Shown here piece after piece: positions 40,774 through 50,688 of a stretch of 64,000 bases of DNA (its first letter is position 1; each line of letters begins with the position of its first letter). The stretch lies in NCBI RefSeq assembly GCF_003606385.1, contig NZ_CP032514.1:496001-560000 (forward strand), given 5' to 3'. The notes beneath the pieces were generated by a model. The model had not been told where the DNA came from. It ran no database searches and saw nothing but the letters and a program-made list of their open reading frames with translations. The DNA comes from Actinomyces lilanjuaniae (GTDB lineage: Bacteria; Actinomycetota; Actinomycetes; Actinomycetales; Actinomycetaceae). The position numbers were made by a program, and so were the translations under genes.

Positions 40774-43473
40774 ATGACCAGCCACGCCCCTCAGCCTGAT
40801 CCCGTTCCGCTGTCTGCCTTCGTCGGTGGTCGTGCCCATCCTCCTGCTCCCCTGGCGGCCCCTGGCCCGCAGGACCTGGGGGAGCCGGCGGAGGTGGCGC
40901 CGCCCGCCCCTGCGGAGAGCCTCAATGCGGCTGCGACGGAGGAGCCTGCTGCGGGTGAGGCGGCGACAGGTGGCGGTGGGCTGCCCGCCCGGCCCGGCGC
41001 CTACCCCTCCGGCTCTGACGGCGGTGGTGAGGTGGAGTGGGCCGGGCAGGGCTCTGGCGTGGCGCAGGGTGCCCAGGACACGGACGGGCAGGGCGCCCAG
41101 GACGCTGAGGAGCACGTTATTGAGGCGGCTGACCCGCGAGACTTCGCCGACGACTCTGGTCCCCAGTACGAGGACGAGGACTTCGAGGACCTGGAGGAGG
41201 CTGGCGCCCTCCTGGCTCCGGCTGCTGGTGCGGCCGAGGCTGCCCGCAGCGCCGCAGCGGGCTCGGCCCCTGCCAGCCGCACTCCTGCCAGCCCTGCGGA
41301 GGCGGGCCAGGCCCCCGTGGCCAGCTCCCCGGAGCTTCCCTCCCCGGTCCCGGACTCCGTCCTGCCTCCTCTGGAGTCCTTCGAGGACCGCTTCACCGAC
41401 CGGGAGCTCACCTGGATGGACTTTAACGCGCGGGTCCTGGAGCAGGCGGAGGACCGTGATCTCCCCCTGCTGGAGCGCGCCTGGTTCCTGTCGATCTTCT
41501 CCTCCAACCTGGACGAGTTCTACATGGTGCGCGTTGCTGGACTCATGCGCCGCATCAAGGCTGGCATCACCCCGGTGCGTGCCTCCGGGCTGGATGCCCA
41601 CCAGGTGCTGGCCCAGGTCACTGCCCGTGCCAAGGAGCTCACCGCCCGCCAGGTGGCTCTCTTCCAGGAGGACGTGCGCCCGGCCCTGGCCGAGCACGGT
41701 ATCGAGATCCTCATGTGGGACCAGCTGGGCTCGGAGCAGCAGGAGCGGCTGGCCCGCTACTTCCGCCACCACATCTTTCCCGTCCTCACCCCCTTGGCCG
41801 TGGACCCCTCCCACCCCTTCCCCTACATCTCCGGCCTGTCCCTCAACCTCGCCGTCATCCTGCGCAACCCCCGCAGCGGCAAGGAGCACTTCGCCCGGAT
41901 CAAGGTTCCTGACTCCCTGCCGCGCCTGGTGACCGTACCCGGCCGTGAGCTTGACGCCTCCAACAAGGAGGCGGGCACGGCCTTCATCCCTATCGAGGTG
42001 GTCATCGGTGAGCACCTGGACCACCTCTTCCCCGGGATGGACATCCTGGAGCACCACTTCTTCCGGGTCACCCGCAACGAGAACCTGGAGGTGGAGGAGG
42101 ACGACGCGGAGAACCTCCTGACCGCCATGGAGCGTGAGCTGGAGCGTCGCCGCTTCGGCGCCTCGGTGCGTCTGGAGGTGGAGGACACGATCTCCCCCTT
42201 TACCCGGCGCTACCTGGCCCGCTCCCTGGGGCTGCGCGAGGATGACGTCTTCGCCCTCCCCGCGCCGCTGGACCTGCGCTGCCTCAACGAGCTCCACGAC
42301 CTGGACATCCCCGCGCTGCGGTACCCGCGCTTCGTTCCGGTCACCGCCGCCGGGCTGGCCGCCTACGAGTCCTCCACCTCACCGGACATCTTCGCAGCGA
42401 TGCGCGAGCACGACGTCCTGCTCCACCACCCCTACGACTCCTTCTCCACCTCGGTCCAGGAGCTGGTGGCCCAGGCCGCCGCCGACCCCCAGGTGCTGGC
42501 CATCAAGCAGACGCTGTACCGCACCAGCGGAGACTCCCCGATCATCGACGCCCTCATCGATGCCGCCGAGGCCGGCAAGCAGGTGGTAGCGGTGGTGGAG
42601 ATCAAGGCTCGTTTTGACGAGGAGGCCAACATCTCCTGGGCGCGCAAGCTGGAGCGGGCCGGAGTCCACGTGGTTTACGGCATGGTGGGGCTCAAGATCC
42701 ACTGCAAGCTGCTCCTGGTGGTCCGGGAGGAGGGCGACGGGCTGCGCCGCTACTGTCACGTGGGGACCGGCAACTACCACCCCAGGACAGCACGTGGCTA
42801 CGAGGACCTGGGCCTGCTCACGACGGACCGTGATGTCGCCCAGGACCTGACTACCTTGTTCAACCAGCTCTCCGGCTACGCCCCCAGAGCACGTTTCCGT
42901 CGCCTGCTGGTGGCGCCCCGCTCTCTGCGCGACGGCCTGGTGGAGCACATTGACAAGGAGATCGCCAACAAGCGTTCAGGCCTGCCTGCCTGGATCCGTA
43001 TCAAGGTGAACTCCATCATTGACGAGACAGTGATCGACGCGCTCTACCGGGCCTCGCGTGCCGGGGTGCCCGTGGACGTCGTGGTGCGCGGTATCTGCGG
43101 CATCCGGGCTGGGGTGCCGGGTCTGAGCGAGAATATCCGGGTGCGCTCGATCCTGGGGCGCTTCCTGGAGCACTCGCGGGTCTACGCCTTCGCCAACGGG
43201 GGCGACACCGCGCTCTACATCGGCTCAGCCGACCTCATGCACCGTAACCTGGACCGCCGCGTGGAGGCCCTGGTCCGCATTACCGACCCTGCCATGCTGG
43301 CCCAGCTGGAGGAGCTGGTGACCCGCTGCGTCAGCGATGAGGTCTCCTCCTGGCACCTCAACTCCGACGGCACGTGGACCCGTCACGTGAGCGGTGAGGA
43401 CGGTAGCCGCCTGGAGGACGTCCAGGACAGCCTTATGGCCCGGGCGCGCTCGCGGGTCAAGGGTCGCCGCTGA
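40774..43473 (+). CDS. ppk1: Polyphosphate kinase 1 with acidic N-terminal extension
   Basis: Reversibly transfers the gamma phosphate of ATP to polyphosphate. 899 aa from ATG 40774, which lies 6 nt after GACGAT; usual length is about 700. Residues 1-200 are an acidic, Pro/Ala-rich extension. The core begins with [20 protein letters not shown]. The two catalytic histidines are visible in [12 protein letters not shown] and in [35 protein letters not shown] lies between them. It is followed by a Nudix/phosphohistidine protein 7 bp later, an arrangement common in actinobacteria. Confidence 0.93.
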   Translation: MTSHAPQPDPVPLSAFVGGRAHPPAPLAAPGPQDLGEPAEVAPPAPAESLNAAATEEPAAGEAATGGGGLPARPGAYPSGSDGGGEVEWAGQGSGVAQGAQDTDGQGAQDAEEHVIEAADPRDFADDSGPQYEDEDFEDLEEAGALLAPAAGAAEAARSAAAGSAPASRTPASPAEAGQAPVASSPELPSPVPDSVLPPLESFEDRFTDRELTWMDFNARVLEQAEDRDLPLLERAWFLSIFSSNLDEFYMVRVAGLMRRIKAGITPVRASGLDAHQVLAQVTARAKELTARQVALFQEDVRPALAEHGIEILMWDQLGSEQQERLARYFRHHIFPVLTPLAVDPSHPFPYISGLSLNLAVILRNPRSGKEHFARIKVPDSLPRLVTVPGRELDASNKEAGTAFIPIEVVIGEHLDHLFPGMDILEHHFFRVTRNENLEVEEDDAENLLTAMERELERRRFGASVRLEVEDTISPFTRRYLARSLGLREDDVFALPAPLDLRCLNELHDLDIPALRYPRFVPVTAAGLAAYESSTSPDIFAAMREHDVLLHHPYDSFSTSVQELVAQAAADPQVLAIKQTLYRTSGDSPIIDALIDAAEAGKQVVAVVEIKARFDEEANISWARKLERAGVHVVYGMVGLKIHCKLLLVVREEGDGLRRYCHVGTGNYHPRTARGYEDLGLLTTDRDVAQDLTTLFNQLSGYAPRARFRRLLVAPRSLRDGLVEHIDKEIANKRSGLPAWIRIKVNSIIDETVIDALYRASRAGVPVDVVVRGICGIRAGVPGLSENIRVRSILGRFLEHSRVYAFANGGDTALYIGSADLMHRNLDRRVEALVRITDPAMLAQLEELVTRCVSDEVSSWHLNSDGTWTRHVSGEDGSRLEDVQDSLMARARSRVKGRR

Positions 43474-43480
43474 GGGTGCC

Positions 43481-44572
43481 ATGAGCAGCGAGAGGACGTC
43501 GGAGAAGAAGACCGGGAAGACGGCCGGGGGCAAGACCGCGAAGAAGGGGGGAGGAAAGACCGGGAAAGGCGGCAAGGCTGCGGTTCGAGCGGCCGGGGCG
43601 CTGGTGTGGCGTGACAGGCGTGGGCGCCTGGAGGTCCTGGTGGTGCACCGTCCCCGCTACGACGACTGGTCTTTCCCCAAGGGGAAGGTCGAGCCAGGTG
43701 AGTCGGTGCGTACCTGCGCGGTGCGGGAGGTTGCCGAGGAGACCGGGCGACACGTGGTCCTGGGCCAGCCGCTGACCACTGTGCGCTACCGCCTGGGCGA
43801 CGGTACCCGTAAGCAGGTCAGCTACTGGGCCGCCCGCCTGCTGCCTGCGGACTCGGCCCCCCTGAGGGCGCGGCCGGCGGTGGAGCCTGCCTCACGCAGG
43901 GAGATTGACGACGTCGAGTGGATGAGCGCCAAGAAGGCCCGCAAGCGCCTGACCCACGTACGTGACCGGGACCTGCTGGGCGAGCTGGTGGACCTGTGGG
44001 AGGACGGCAAGCTGGACACCTGGACGCTGGTCCTGGTGCGTCACGCCCGGGCGGTCAAGCGCTCGGTGTGGAACCGGCCCCGCAAGCGCGACAAGGAGAC
44101 CGACGAGGCTACTCGTCCCCTGACCCGTGACCAGGGTGAGGGGCGGGCGCAGGCACTGGTACCGATCCTGTCCGCCTACGGGGTAGCCCGGGTCGTCACT
44201 AGCCCGTGGAGACGCTGTGCTGACACCGTGGCTCCCTACGCCCGGGCGGCCGGGCTGGAGGCGGAGCAGGTGGGCTCGCTCACCGAGGCCGCGCACGCGC
44301 AGCAGCCCAAGGAGGTACGTGCGGTGGTGGCCCGCGAGCTGCGCCACCCGGAGGCGCCGGTCGCCCTGTGCACCCACCGGCCGGTCCTGCCGACGGTCAT
44401 GGACGTCGTGGCGCAGGCGGCCCCGGGGCGGCTGCTGCGCTCCGTGCCAGATCGCGACCCGTGGCTCAAGACCGGGGAGATCCTGGTGGTGCACCTGGCC
44501 CGCCGCCCTCGGGGCAAGGTGCGAGCAGTGGCGATTGAGAAGCAGCGCCCCGTCCTGGCCGAGGGACGCTAG
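43481..44572 (+). CDS. MutT1-like Nudix hydrolase fused to a histidine phosphatase
   Basis: 363 aa. After a Lys/Gly-rich start (residues 1-35), the Nudix domain carries the complete box G-K-V-E-P-G-E-S...REVAEETG at about 68-90. The C-terminal half is a histidine-phosphatase domain starting LVLVRHARAVKR (RHG-type motif as RHA), with SPWRRCADT and a second catalytic-type His in CTHRPVLPT. Mycobacterial MutT1 has the same architecture and hydrolyses 8-oxo-(d)GTP and diadenosine polyphosphates. Pairing with ppk1 suggests nucleotide/polyphosphate homeostasis. Start 7 bp after ppk1. Confidence 0.88.
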   Translation: MSSERTSEKKTGKTAGGKTAKKGGGKTGKGGKAAVRAAGALVWRDRRGRLEVLVVHRPRYDDWSFPKGKVEPGESVRTCAVREVAEETGRHVVLGQPLTTVRYRLGDGTRKQVSYWAARLLPADSAPLRARPAVEPASRREIDDVEWMSAKKARKRLTHVRDRDLLGELVDLWEDGKLDTWTLVLVRHARAVKRSVWNRPRKRDKETDEATRPLTRDQGEGRAQALVPILSAYGVARVVTSPWRRCADTVAPYARAAGLEAEQVGSLTEAAHAQQPKEVRAVVARELRHPEAPVALCTHRPVLPTVMDVVAQAAPGRLLRSVPDRDPWLKTGEILVVHLARRPRGKVRAVAIEKQRPVLAEGR

Positions 44573-44691
44573 CCCCGTATCGTCTACCCGCCTTTCGGGG
44601 AAGGCACAGATGCCGGTTCCTGTGTCACTATCTCACGCTAGCCTGGTTCGCACCCTGGTGGGAGACCCCTGCCAAAGAGCGGAGGAAGACG

Positions 44692-45123
44692 ATGTGGACC
44701 TTTTCTCACAGCGAGGTGACGGCAGCCGCCCCTGAGCGGGTGTGGCAGTTCTACGCCGACCCGGCTCAGTGGAAACGCTGGGACCCTGCGGTGCGATCCG
44801 TCAGCGTGGACGGTCCTGTGCGGGTTGGGACACGAGGCAGGCTGAGGCCTGCCAGCGGCCCGACGATATCCTTCACGTTCACCGAGGTCACCCCCGGGCG
44901 CAGCTTTACTGATACGGCACGGCTTCCGCTGGCCCGGCTGCAGTTCTTCCACACTCTGGAGGCGGTGGAGGGCGGGACCCGGGTCACCCACGGTCTCAGG
45001 GTCACCGGTCCGCTCACCTTCCTGTTCTCCCGGCTGGTCGGTGCTCCGAGTTCTGCCGGAGTGCCCCAGGCCATACGCAACCTCGTCCGTCTGGCGGAGG
45101 AGCCGGGTCTGGCGGAGCCCTGA
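44692..45123 (+). CDS. SRPBCC (START/Bet v1-like) family protein
   Basis: 143 aa, ATG with GGAGG 8 nt upstream. The pattern SEVTAAAPERVWQFYADPAQ, WKRWDPAVRSV, then strands ISFTFTEVTPGRSFTD, the HTLEAVEGGTRVTHGLRV hairpin and a C-terminal helix is that of polyketide-cyclase/SRPBCC proteins, which bind hydrophobic ligands in a cavity. The ligand is unknown. Single gene between mutT1-like and pst. Confidence 0.85.
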   Translation: MWTFSHSEVTAAAPERVWQFYADPAQWKRWDPAVRSVSVDGPVRVGTRGRLRPASGPTISFTFTEVTPGRSFTDTARLPLARLQFFHTLEAVEGGTRVTHGLRVTGPLTFLFSRLVGAPSSAGVPQAIRNLVRLAEEPGLAEP

Positions 45124-45429
45124 CAGCGCCTGACAGAGACTGTGCCGTACCGGACACGCCGTTAACCTCCTGTTTGCCTATGGCACCCGGAGCCGTCACC
45201 CAGGGCGGTTATCGTGGTGGCCTGTCCTGCGGTTCCCGGCAGCACCTGGCAGCGGGGCAGGTCTCCACCAGGATTCCCAGGGACAGGGCGTCGCGGAAAG
45301 GTGGGTGACCATGCAGCAGGCCACGACAAGACCAGACGGAGAACGACCGGGCAGGAACCGGACAGAAAACCGGACAGAAAGACGAGACACCACCACGGTG
45401 AGGTACAAGGTGAGACAAGGACTGCTCCT
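45124..45429 (+). promoter_or_regulatory. pst operon control region with a Pho box
   Basis: GTTAACC (45161-45167) and GTTTGCC (45172-45178) are two direct 7-bp units spaced 11 bp apart, as in actinobacterial PhoP boxes. Activation of pst under phosphate starvation is inferred. The remaining 250 bp holds the presumed leader; no gene is visible, and frames there are noise. Confidence 0.55.
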
Positions 45430-46521
45430 GTGCTCCTTTCGCACAGTTCTGTGACACGCCGCTGCCTGGGTGCGCTCGGTGCCGTGGGCGCCGCCTCGGT
45501 GGCCGTGCTGGCGGCCTGCGGGCGAGACGCAGGCACCCCTGCCTCCGGCGGCTCCTCCGACCTGGAGGGAGGGATCCGCGGGGCGGGGGCCACGTCCCAG
45601 TCCACTGCCCAGGAGGCCTGGATGAACGGCTTCATGGACGCCAACCTCCAGGCGTTTGTCGACTACGCGGGTGGTGGCTCCGGGGCGGGACGCACCAAGC
45701 TCGCCGCTGGCGCGGTGGACTTTGCCGGCTCTGACGTGGCGGTGGACGACGATGAGGCCGCCGGGCTGGGCGGCGTCGTCGAGCTGCCCCTGTACGTCTC
45801 CCCGATCGCGCTCGTCTACAACCTGCCAGGCCTGGACGCAACCGACCACGTCAGCATGACCGGTGAGGTCCTCGCCCGTGTCCTGGCCGGGACGATCACC
45901 TCCTGGAAGGACCCGGCCCTTGTCGCCCTCAACGAGGGGACCGACCTTCCTGACCTGGACATTACCGTGGTGCACCGCTCTGACGACTCCGGGACCACCA
46001 GGACCCTCACCGACTACCTTAGCGCTACCGCCCCACAGGCCTGGCCCTACGGCAGCTCCGAGACCTGGCCTCTGGAGGGGCAGTCCGGGGACGGGACCTC
46101 CGGGGTGGTCCAGACGGTCTCCGCGGCTCCCGGCACGATCGGCTACGCTGATGCCTCCAAGGTTCCCGGTTCTCTGGGCACGGTGGCAGTGGGCGAGCCT
46201 GGGGACTTTGTCGCCTGCTCCAGCGAGGCCGCCGCTGTGACCCTGTCCTCCTCGCAGCTGGTCGAGGGCGACGGCGGCGCAAGGCTGGCCTACTCCCTCG
46301 ACTACGACGCGCCGGGCGCCTACCCCGTTGTCCTGGTGTCCTACCTGCTCGCCCGTCAGGACTACGAGGACGCTGATACCGCTGCCGTGGTCCGGGCCTA
46401 CCTCAGCTACGCCGTCTCCGCGCAGGGACAGGACCTGGCCGCCCTGCGGGCCGGGTGCGTCCCCGTCCCGCAGGCCCTGCGCTCCAGGGCGGCCTCCGCC
46501 ATCGCCATGATCTCTCCCTGA
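45430..46521 (+). CDS. pstS: Phosphate ABC transporter substrate-binding lipoprotein PstS
   Basis: Binds inorganic phosphate outside the membrane and passes it to PstC-PstA. 363 aa from GTG 45430, with AAGGAC upstream; this start gives the signal peptide RRCLGALGAVGAASVAVLAAC with a lipobox Cys near residue 28. PBP-like features: GGIRGAGATSQSTAQEAW, DYAGGGSGAGRTKLAAG, DFAGSDVAV and VVHRSDDSGTTRTLTDYL. First gene of pstSCAB. Confidence 0.92.
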   Translation: MLLSHSSVTRRCLGALGAVGAASVAVLAACGRDAGTPASGGSSDLEGGIRGAGATSQSTAQEAWMNGFMDANLQAFVDYAGGGSGAGRTKLAAGAVDFAGSDVAVDDDEAAGLGGVVELPLYVSPIALVYNLPGLDATDHVSMTGEVLARVLAGTITSWKDPALVALNEGTDLPDLDITVVHRSDDSGTTRTLTDYLSATAPQAWPYGSSETWPLEGQSGDGTSGVVQTVSAAPGTIGYADASKVPGSLGTVAVGEPGDFVACSSEAAAVTLSSSQLVEGDGGARLAYSLDYDAPGAYPVVLVSYLLARQDYEDADTAAVVRAYLSYAVSAQGQDLAALRAGCVPVPQALRSRAASAIAMISP

Positions 46522-46573
46522 GACCTCCGCGGCACAGGAACGCACACAGCGGACGTACACGGAAGGCTCATCA

Positions 46574-47575
46574 GTGGACACCACCTACTCCACCCCCTCC
46601 CCGGCCCCTCAGGCTGCCAGCACCTCCGAGGCTGGCGTGATCCGCCCGGGCCGGGCACCGGGCCGGGCGGGCAACAGCGTCTTCACCGCCCTGTCCTACG
46701 GAGCCGGCGTCATCATCATGGGCCTGCTCGCCCTGGTCACGGCCTTCCTGGTCTACCGGGCGCTGCCAGCCCTCACCGCCTCCGCGCAGGATCTGGAGGG
46801 CGTCTCCTTCATGCGGGGGCGGGACCTGTGGGGGTACGTGGCTCCCCTGGTGTTCGGCACACTCCTGTCCTCGCTCCTGGCCCTGGCGGTAGCGGTGCCC
46901 CTGAGTATCGGGGTCGCCCTGTTCATCTCCCACTTTGCTCCCCGCCGCCTGGCCCAGGGGCTGGGCTACCTGGTGGACCTGCTGGCCGCCGTCCCCTCGG
47001 TCGTCTTCGGCCTGTGGGGCTTCCTGTGGCTGATGCCCCTGCTGGACCCCTTCTACACCTGGTTGAGCCAGGGCCCCCTCGGCTTCGTCCCTCTCTTCTC
47101 CGGCTACACGGCACCCGCCAAGAACATCATGACCGCCTCCTTGGTCCTGGCGGTCATGATCCTGCCGATCATCACCGCCACGGTGCGGGAGGTCTTCCTC
47201 CAGACCCCTACCCTCCACCAGGAGGCCTCCCTGGCGCTGGGGGCGACCCGCTACGAGATGATCCGCCAGGCGGTCCTGCCCTATGCCCGCTCCGGCATCG
47301 TCTCAGCCTCCATGCTGGGGCTGGGACGCGCCCTGGGGGAGACCATGGCGGTCCTCATGATCATGTCCCCGGGCATGACCACCAGCCTTCACCTCCTCCA
47401 GGCAGGGCGGCACCAGACCATCGCGGCCAACATCGCCGCGCAGTTCCGTGAGGCCTTCGGTCTGAGCGTCGACGTCCTCATCGCCACCGGCCTGGTCCTG
47501 TTCATCATCACCTTCGTGGTCAACTCCTTGGCCCGCTGGGTCGTGGCGCGGCGCGGTGCCGTCTACGGGGCGTAG
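46574..47575 (+). CDS. pstC: Phosphate ABC transporter permease PstC
   Basis: 333 aa, GTG start with GGAAGG upstream. Six transmembrane helices, starting with SYGAGVIIMGLLALVTAFLV. The ABC permease (EAA) loop reads EASLALGATRYEMIRQAVLP, followed by SMLGLGRALGETMAVLMI, characteristic of PstC. Together with PstA it forms the membrane channel. 52 bp after pstS; pstA begins 25 bp later. Confidence 0.93.
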   Translation: MDTTYSTPSPAPQAASTSEAGVIRPGRAPGRAGNSVFTALSYGAGVIIMGLLALVTAFLVYRALPALTASAQDLEGVSFMRGRDLWGYVAPLVFGTLLSSLLALAVAVPLSIGVALFISHFAPRRLAQGLGYLVDLLAAVPSVVFGLWGFLWLMPLLDPFYTWLSQGPLGFVPLFSGYTAPAKNIMTASLVLAVMILPIITATVREVFLQTPTLHQEASLALGATRYEMIRQAVLPYARSGIVSASMLGLGRALGETMAVLMIMSPGMTTSLHLLQAGRHQTIAANIAAQFREAFGLSVDVLIATGLVLFIITFVVNSLARWVVARRGAVYGA

Positions 47576-47600
47576 GTAGGGCAGGAAGAAGGAGGCGGGC

Positions 47601-48735
47601 ATGACCAGGTTCAGCCGGACTGTCCGGGCTGCGGCTGCTCGGGCCACCCAGACCACCTCGGGCGGCGGCGTGCCGTCTGCCCAGGACCCTCTGGCCGACC
47701 CTCCCAGTATTGAGGGCGTGCCGCTGACCTCCTACCGCCTTCCCGGGGGTTCCTCTGGGCAGCCCTGGGGCTGCCTTCGTCCTTGCCGGTGGCGTTGGCC
47801 TGGCGGCGGGGTGGTCGGCTGCCGTCGTGCTCGCCGTGACGGCCGTGACCTGGCTGGTGGCGGCCACGGTCGTCTCCTGGGTCGCGGAAGGGGAGCGGTG
47901 GGGACGTGACACCCTTATGACGGTCCTGGTCTACCTCGCCTTCGCCGCCGTTATGGTCCCGCTGGTCTCCCTGGTGTGGATGGCAGTTGTCGGCGGGGCG
48001 CAGCGCTTCGGCCCGGAGTTCCTGCTGACCAGCATGCGCGGGGCGCAGGAGGACAACGGAGGCTTCTACCACGGTATCGTCGGTACCCTGGAGATCACTG
48101 CGATCGCCTCGGCCGTCTCGGTGCCGCTGGGGCTGCTGACCGCCGTCTTCCTGGTGGAGTACGACGGCGGCTGGCTGGCCAGGGCTGTGACCTTCCTCGT
48201 GGACGTCATGACCGGGGTCCCCTCGATCGTGGCGGGTCTGTTCTCCTACTCCCTGTTCCTGCTGCTGGCCGGTCCCCGCTACCAGGCGGGCGTCATCGGG
48301 GCGGTAGCCCTGAGCGTGCTCATGACCCCGGTCGTCGTGCGCGGGGTGGAGGAGATGCTCAAGCTGGTCCCCAACGACCTGCGGGAGGCCTCCTACGCGC
48401 TGGGGGTGCCCAAGTGGCTAACCATCATCAAGGTGGTCCTGCGCACCGCAGCCGCCGGTATCACCACCTCGGTCATGCTGGCGGTCGCCCGGGTCATCGG
48501 TGAGACCGCCCCCCTGCTCATCACTGTGGGCCTGACGATCCGCACCAACGTCAACCCGGTGGAGGGGTCCATGGCGACCCTGCCGGTCCTCGTCTACGAC
48601 CAGTACGCCCGGGGGGAGGCCGCGACCATGGAGCGGGCCTGGGCCGGGGCGCTGACCCTCATCGTCATCGTCATGCTGCTCAACCTGGCAGCCCGGCTGG
48701 TCGCCTGGCGCTTCAGCCCCCGGGGGCGTAGGTGA
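47601..48735 (+). pseudogene. pstA: Phosphate ABC transporter permease PstA, one frame break
   Basis: Starts at ATG 47601 (AAGGAGG upstream) with VPLTSYRLPG, then the frame shifts at the five-G run 47745-47749. Removing one G joins it to PGAAFVLAGGVGLAAGW and the rest of PstA, about 377 aa. The second part is normal: six helices, GVPSIVAGLFSYSLFLLLAG, the EAA loop REASYALGVPKWLTIIKVVL and RVIGETAPLLITVG. GTG or ATG 47827 onwards alone would lack the first helix. The extra G is probably a base-calling error, since the operon is otherwise intact and essential under phosphate limitation. Confidence 0.85.
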
Positions 48736-48784
48736 GCAGCCGCCCAGGCCGCGACCCGTCCTGAAAGCACTGGAAGGAGCTGAC

Positions 48785-49564
48785 GTGTCCAAGCGCATCG
48801 ACGTCATCAACGAGAGCATCTACTACGGTGACGTGCTGGCCGTCAAGGACGTGAACGTCCGCATCGAGCCACGCACGGTCACCGCCCTCATCGGGCCCTC
48901 CGGGTGCGGGAAGTCGACGTTCCTGCGCACGCTCAACCGGATGCACGAGGTCATACCCGGTGCGCGCGTGGAGGGCCAGGTCGTCGTCGACGGTGTCAAC
49001 CTCTACGACCCCGGTGTGGACGCCGTCCAGGTGCGTCGCGCCATCGGCATGGTGTTCCAGCGGCCCAACCCCTTCCCCACGATGTCTATCGCGGAGAACG
49101 TCCTGGCGGGTGTGCGCCTCAACAACCGCAGGCTCAGGAAGGCCGAGGCCGAGGAGCTGGTCGAGACCTCCCTGCGCGGTGCCAACCTGTGGGACGAGGT
49201 CAAGGACCGTCTGGACCGTCCCGGTGCAGGCCTGTCCGGTGGGCAGCAGCAGCGCCTGTGCATCGCTCGCGCGATTGCTGTGAGGCCCTCCGTGCTGCTC
49301 ATGGACGAGCCCTGCTCCGCCCTGGACCCGATCTCCACCCTGGCTGTCGAGGACCTTATCGCCGAGCTTAAGCGCGACTACACGATCGTCATCGTCACCC
49401 ACAACATGCAGCAGGCCTCGCGCGTGTCTGACATGACCGGGTTCTTCAACCTGGAGGCTACCGGGCGGCCCGGCCAGCTGGTGGAGTACGACGCCACCGC
49501 CAAGGTCTTTTCCGCCCCGTCCCAGAAAGCGACGGAAGACTACATTTCCGGGCGCTTCGGCTGA
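48785..49564 (+). CDS. pstB: Phosphate ABC transporter ATPase PstB
   Basis: 259 aa, GTG with AAGGAGC upstream. Walker [11 protein letters not shown] (about residue 37-46), Q-loop [12 protein letters not shown] typical of PstB, signature [14 protein letters not shown], Walker [14 protein letters not shown] and the H-loop VTHNMQQA. Hydrolyses ATP to drive phosphate uptake. No phoU follows; the operon ends at a terminator hairpin. Confidence 0.95.
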   Translation: MSKRIDVINESIYYGDVLAVKDVNVRIEPRTVTALIGPSGCGKSTFLRTLNRMHEVIPGARVEGQVVVDGVNLYDPGVDAVQVRRAIGMVFQRPNPFPTMSIAENVLAGVRLNNRRLRKAEAEELVETSLRGANLWDEVKDRLDRPGAGLSGGQQQRLCIARAIAVRPSVLLMDEPCSALDPISTLAVEDLIAELKRDYTIVIVTHNMQQASRVSDMTGFFNLEATGRPGQLVEYDATAKVFSAPSQKATEDYISGRFG

Positions 49565-49877
49565 CGCGCCTACACTCCACGGCAGTCACTGGCAGAGACC
49601 ACTGGCGGGGGTGGGTGCAAGGGACCGAGGGGACTACGAAAGAGGTGACGTCGGGCCGGAGAGCGCCAGTCGGCGCGTGTGCCGCTCGCGGCGGCTTGAG
49701 TTGGAGCCCGGGGCCCGTCGCGACCCGACGCCGTGCACCAGCATACAGGGTGCCGACGGTACTCAGGCCCCGGCGTGTCCCGGGGCCTGCCACAAGGTGC
49801 CGGGACGGGTGTGGCTGGCGGGTCGGCCGGGCAGAGGCCGCGCTAGGAGGGCAGTGGGTAGGAGGGCTGCAGGAGGA
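49565..49877. other. Intergenic region between pstB and the glnR-like gene
   Basis: Apart from the hairpin at 49764-49789 I see nothing specific. Frames across it are Arg-rich noise. Two tandem copies of GTAGGAGGGC-like sequence occur near 49857. Confidence 0.4.
49764..49789. terminator. Bidirectional terminator hairpin pstB / glnR-like gene
   Basis: CAGGCCCCGG, a 6-nt loop and CCGGGGCCTG form a perfect 10-bp stem between converging genes. No U-tract follows, as is usual in high-GC actinobacteria. Confidence 0.65.
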
Positions 49878-50555
49878 CTAGGAGTCCTGCTCCTGCGGGG
49901 CGTCCAGACGGTAGCCGACGTTGCGCACGGTTCCGATGAGGTGGTCGTGGTCCGTGCCAAGCTTGGCACGCAGGCGCCGGATGTGGACGTCAACCGTGCG
50001 CGAGCCGCCGATGTAGTCCTCGCCCCACACCTCGTCCAGGAGCGTCTCGCGAGTGAGGACCCGGCCGTGGTTGGCTGCCAGGAACTTCAGCAGCTCGAAC
50101 TCCTTGTAGGTGAGGTCCAGGATGGAGCCGTGCAGCCTGGCGGTGTAGGCCGTCACGTCGATGACCAGGTCACCGACCTCGATGAGGGCGTCGTTGGTCG
50201 ACTCGACGGGGGGGACGTGGGCGCGCAGGAGCCGCAGGCGGGCTGACAGCTCGGCCGGCCCCGCGGTGGGCATGACAAAGTCCGCGCTGCCCCAGTCGCT
50301 CTGGAGGGCGGCGGCCCCGCCCTCCTCCAGGACGAGCATGACGGGTGGGCACTCCATGGGGCCGGTCAGGAGCTGGCAGAGGGCGCGGGCCCGGGTCAGG
50401 TCGCCGCGGGCGTCGATCATGACGACGTCGGCGGAGTCGACCGCCACGTAGGAGGCGGGGACGGGCGGGAGGCAGTCGACCTGGGGGTCGAGGAAGGCCG
50501 CCGCCGGGACGACGTCAGAAGCGTCCGTCTCACGGGTGAACATGATGATCCGCAC
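49878..50555 (-). CDS. glnR: GlnR-type OmpR-family response regulator
   Basis: 225 aa from GTG 50555 with AGGAG upstream. The receiver domain has SADVVMIDARGDLTRARALC, LVLEEGGAAALQSDWGSADF and TAGPAELSARLRLL, which match actinobacterial GlnR, an orphan regulator with an atypical phosphorylation pocket. The winged-helix domain reads LDLTYKEFELLKFLAANHGR, VLTRETLLDEVWGEDY, RTVDVHIRRLRAKLG and GTVRNVGYRL. GlnR controls nitrogen assimilation genes and interacts with phosphate control. Placement near pst is also seen in streptomycetes. It converges with pstB. Confidence 0.8.
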   Translation of the reverse strand: MRIIMFTRETDASDVVPAAAFLDPQVDCLPPVPASYVAVDSADVVMIDARGDLTRARALCQLLTGPMECPPVMLVLEEGGAAALQSDWGSADFVMPTAGPAELSARLRLLRAHVPPVESTNDALIEVGDLVIDVTAYTARLHGSILDLTYKEFELLKFLAANHGRVLTRETLLDEVWGEDYIGGSRTVDVHIRRLRAKLGTDHDHLIGTVRNVGYRLDAPQEQDS

Positions 50556-50688
50556 GGCGCTCTCCTCTCTGGCCGCGGTCCCCGTCCACCGGTCCCGGCT
50601 GCTCCTGGCCCGGCGGCCGTGCCTCAGCACCCCGGCCCGGAGCCAGTCAACCACATGTCCGGGTGCCTGGTGTGGCACGATGCGTTTC

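Noticed and set aside
40636..42297. 553-codon antisense frame over ppk1
   Set aside because: Shadow of ppk1; the plus strand has both catalytic histidines.
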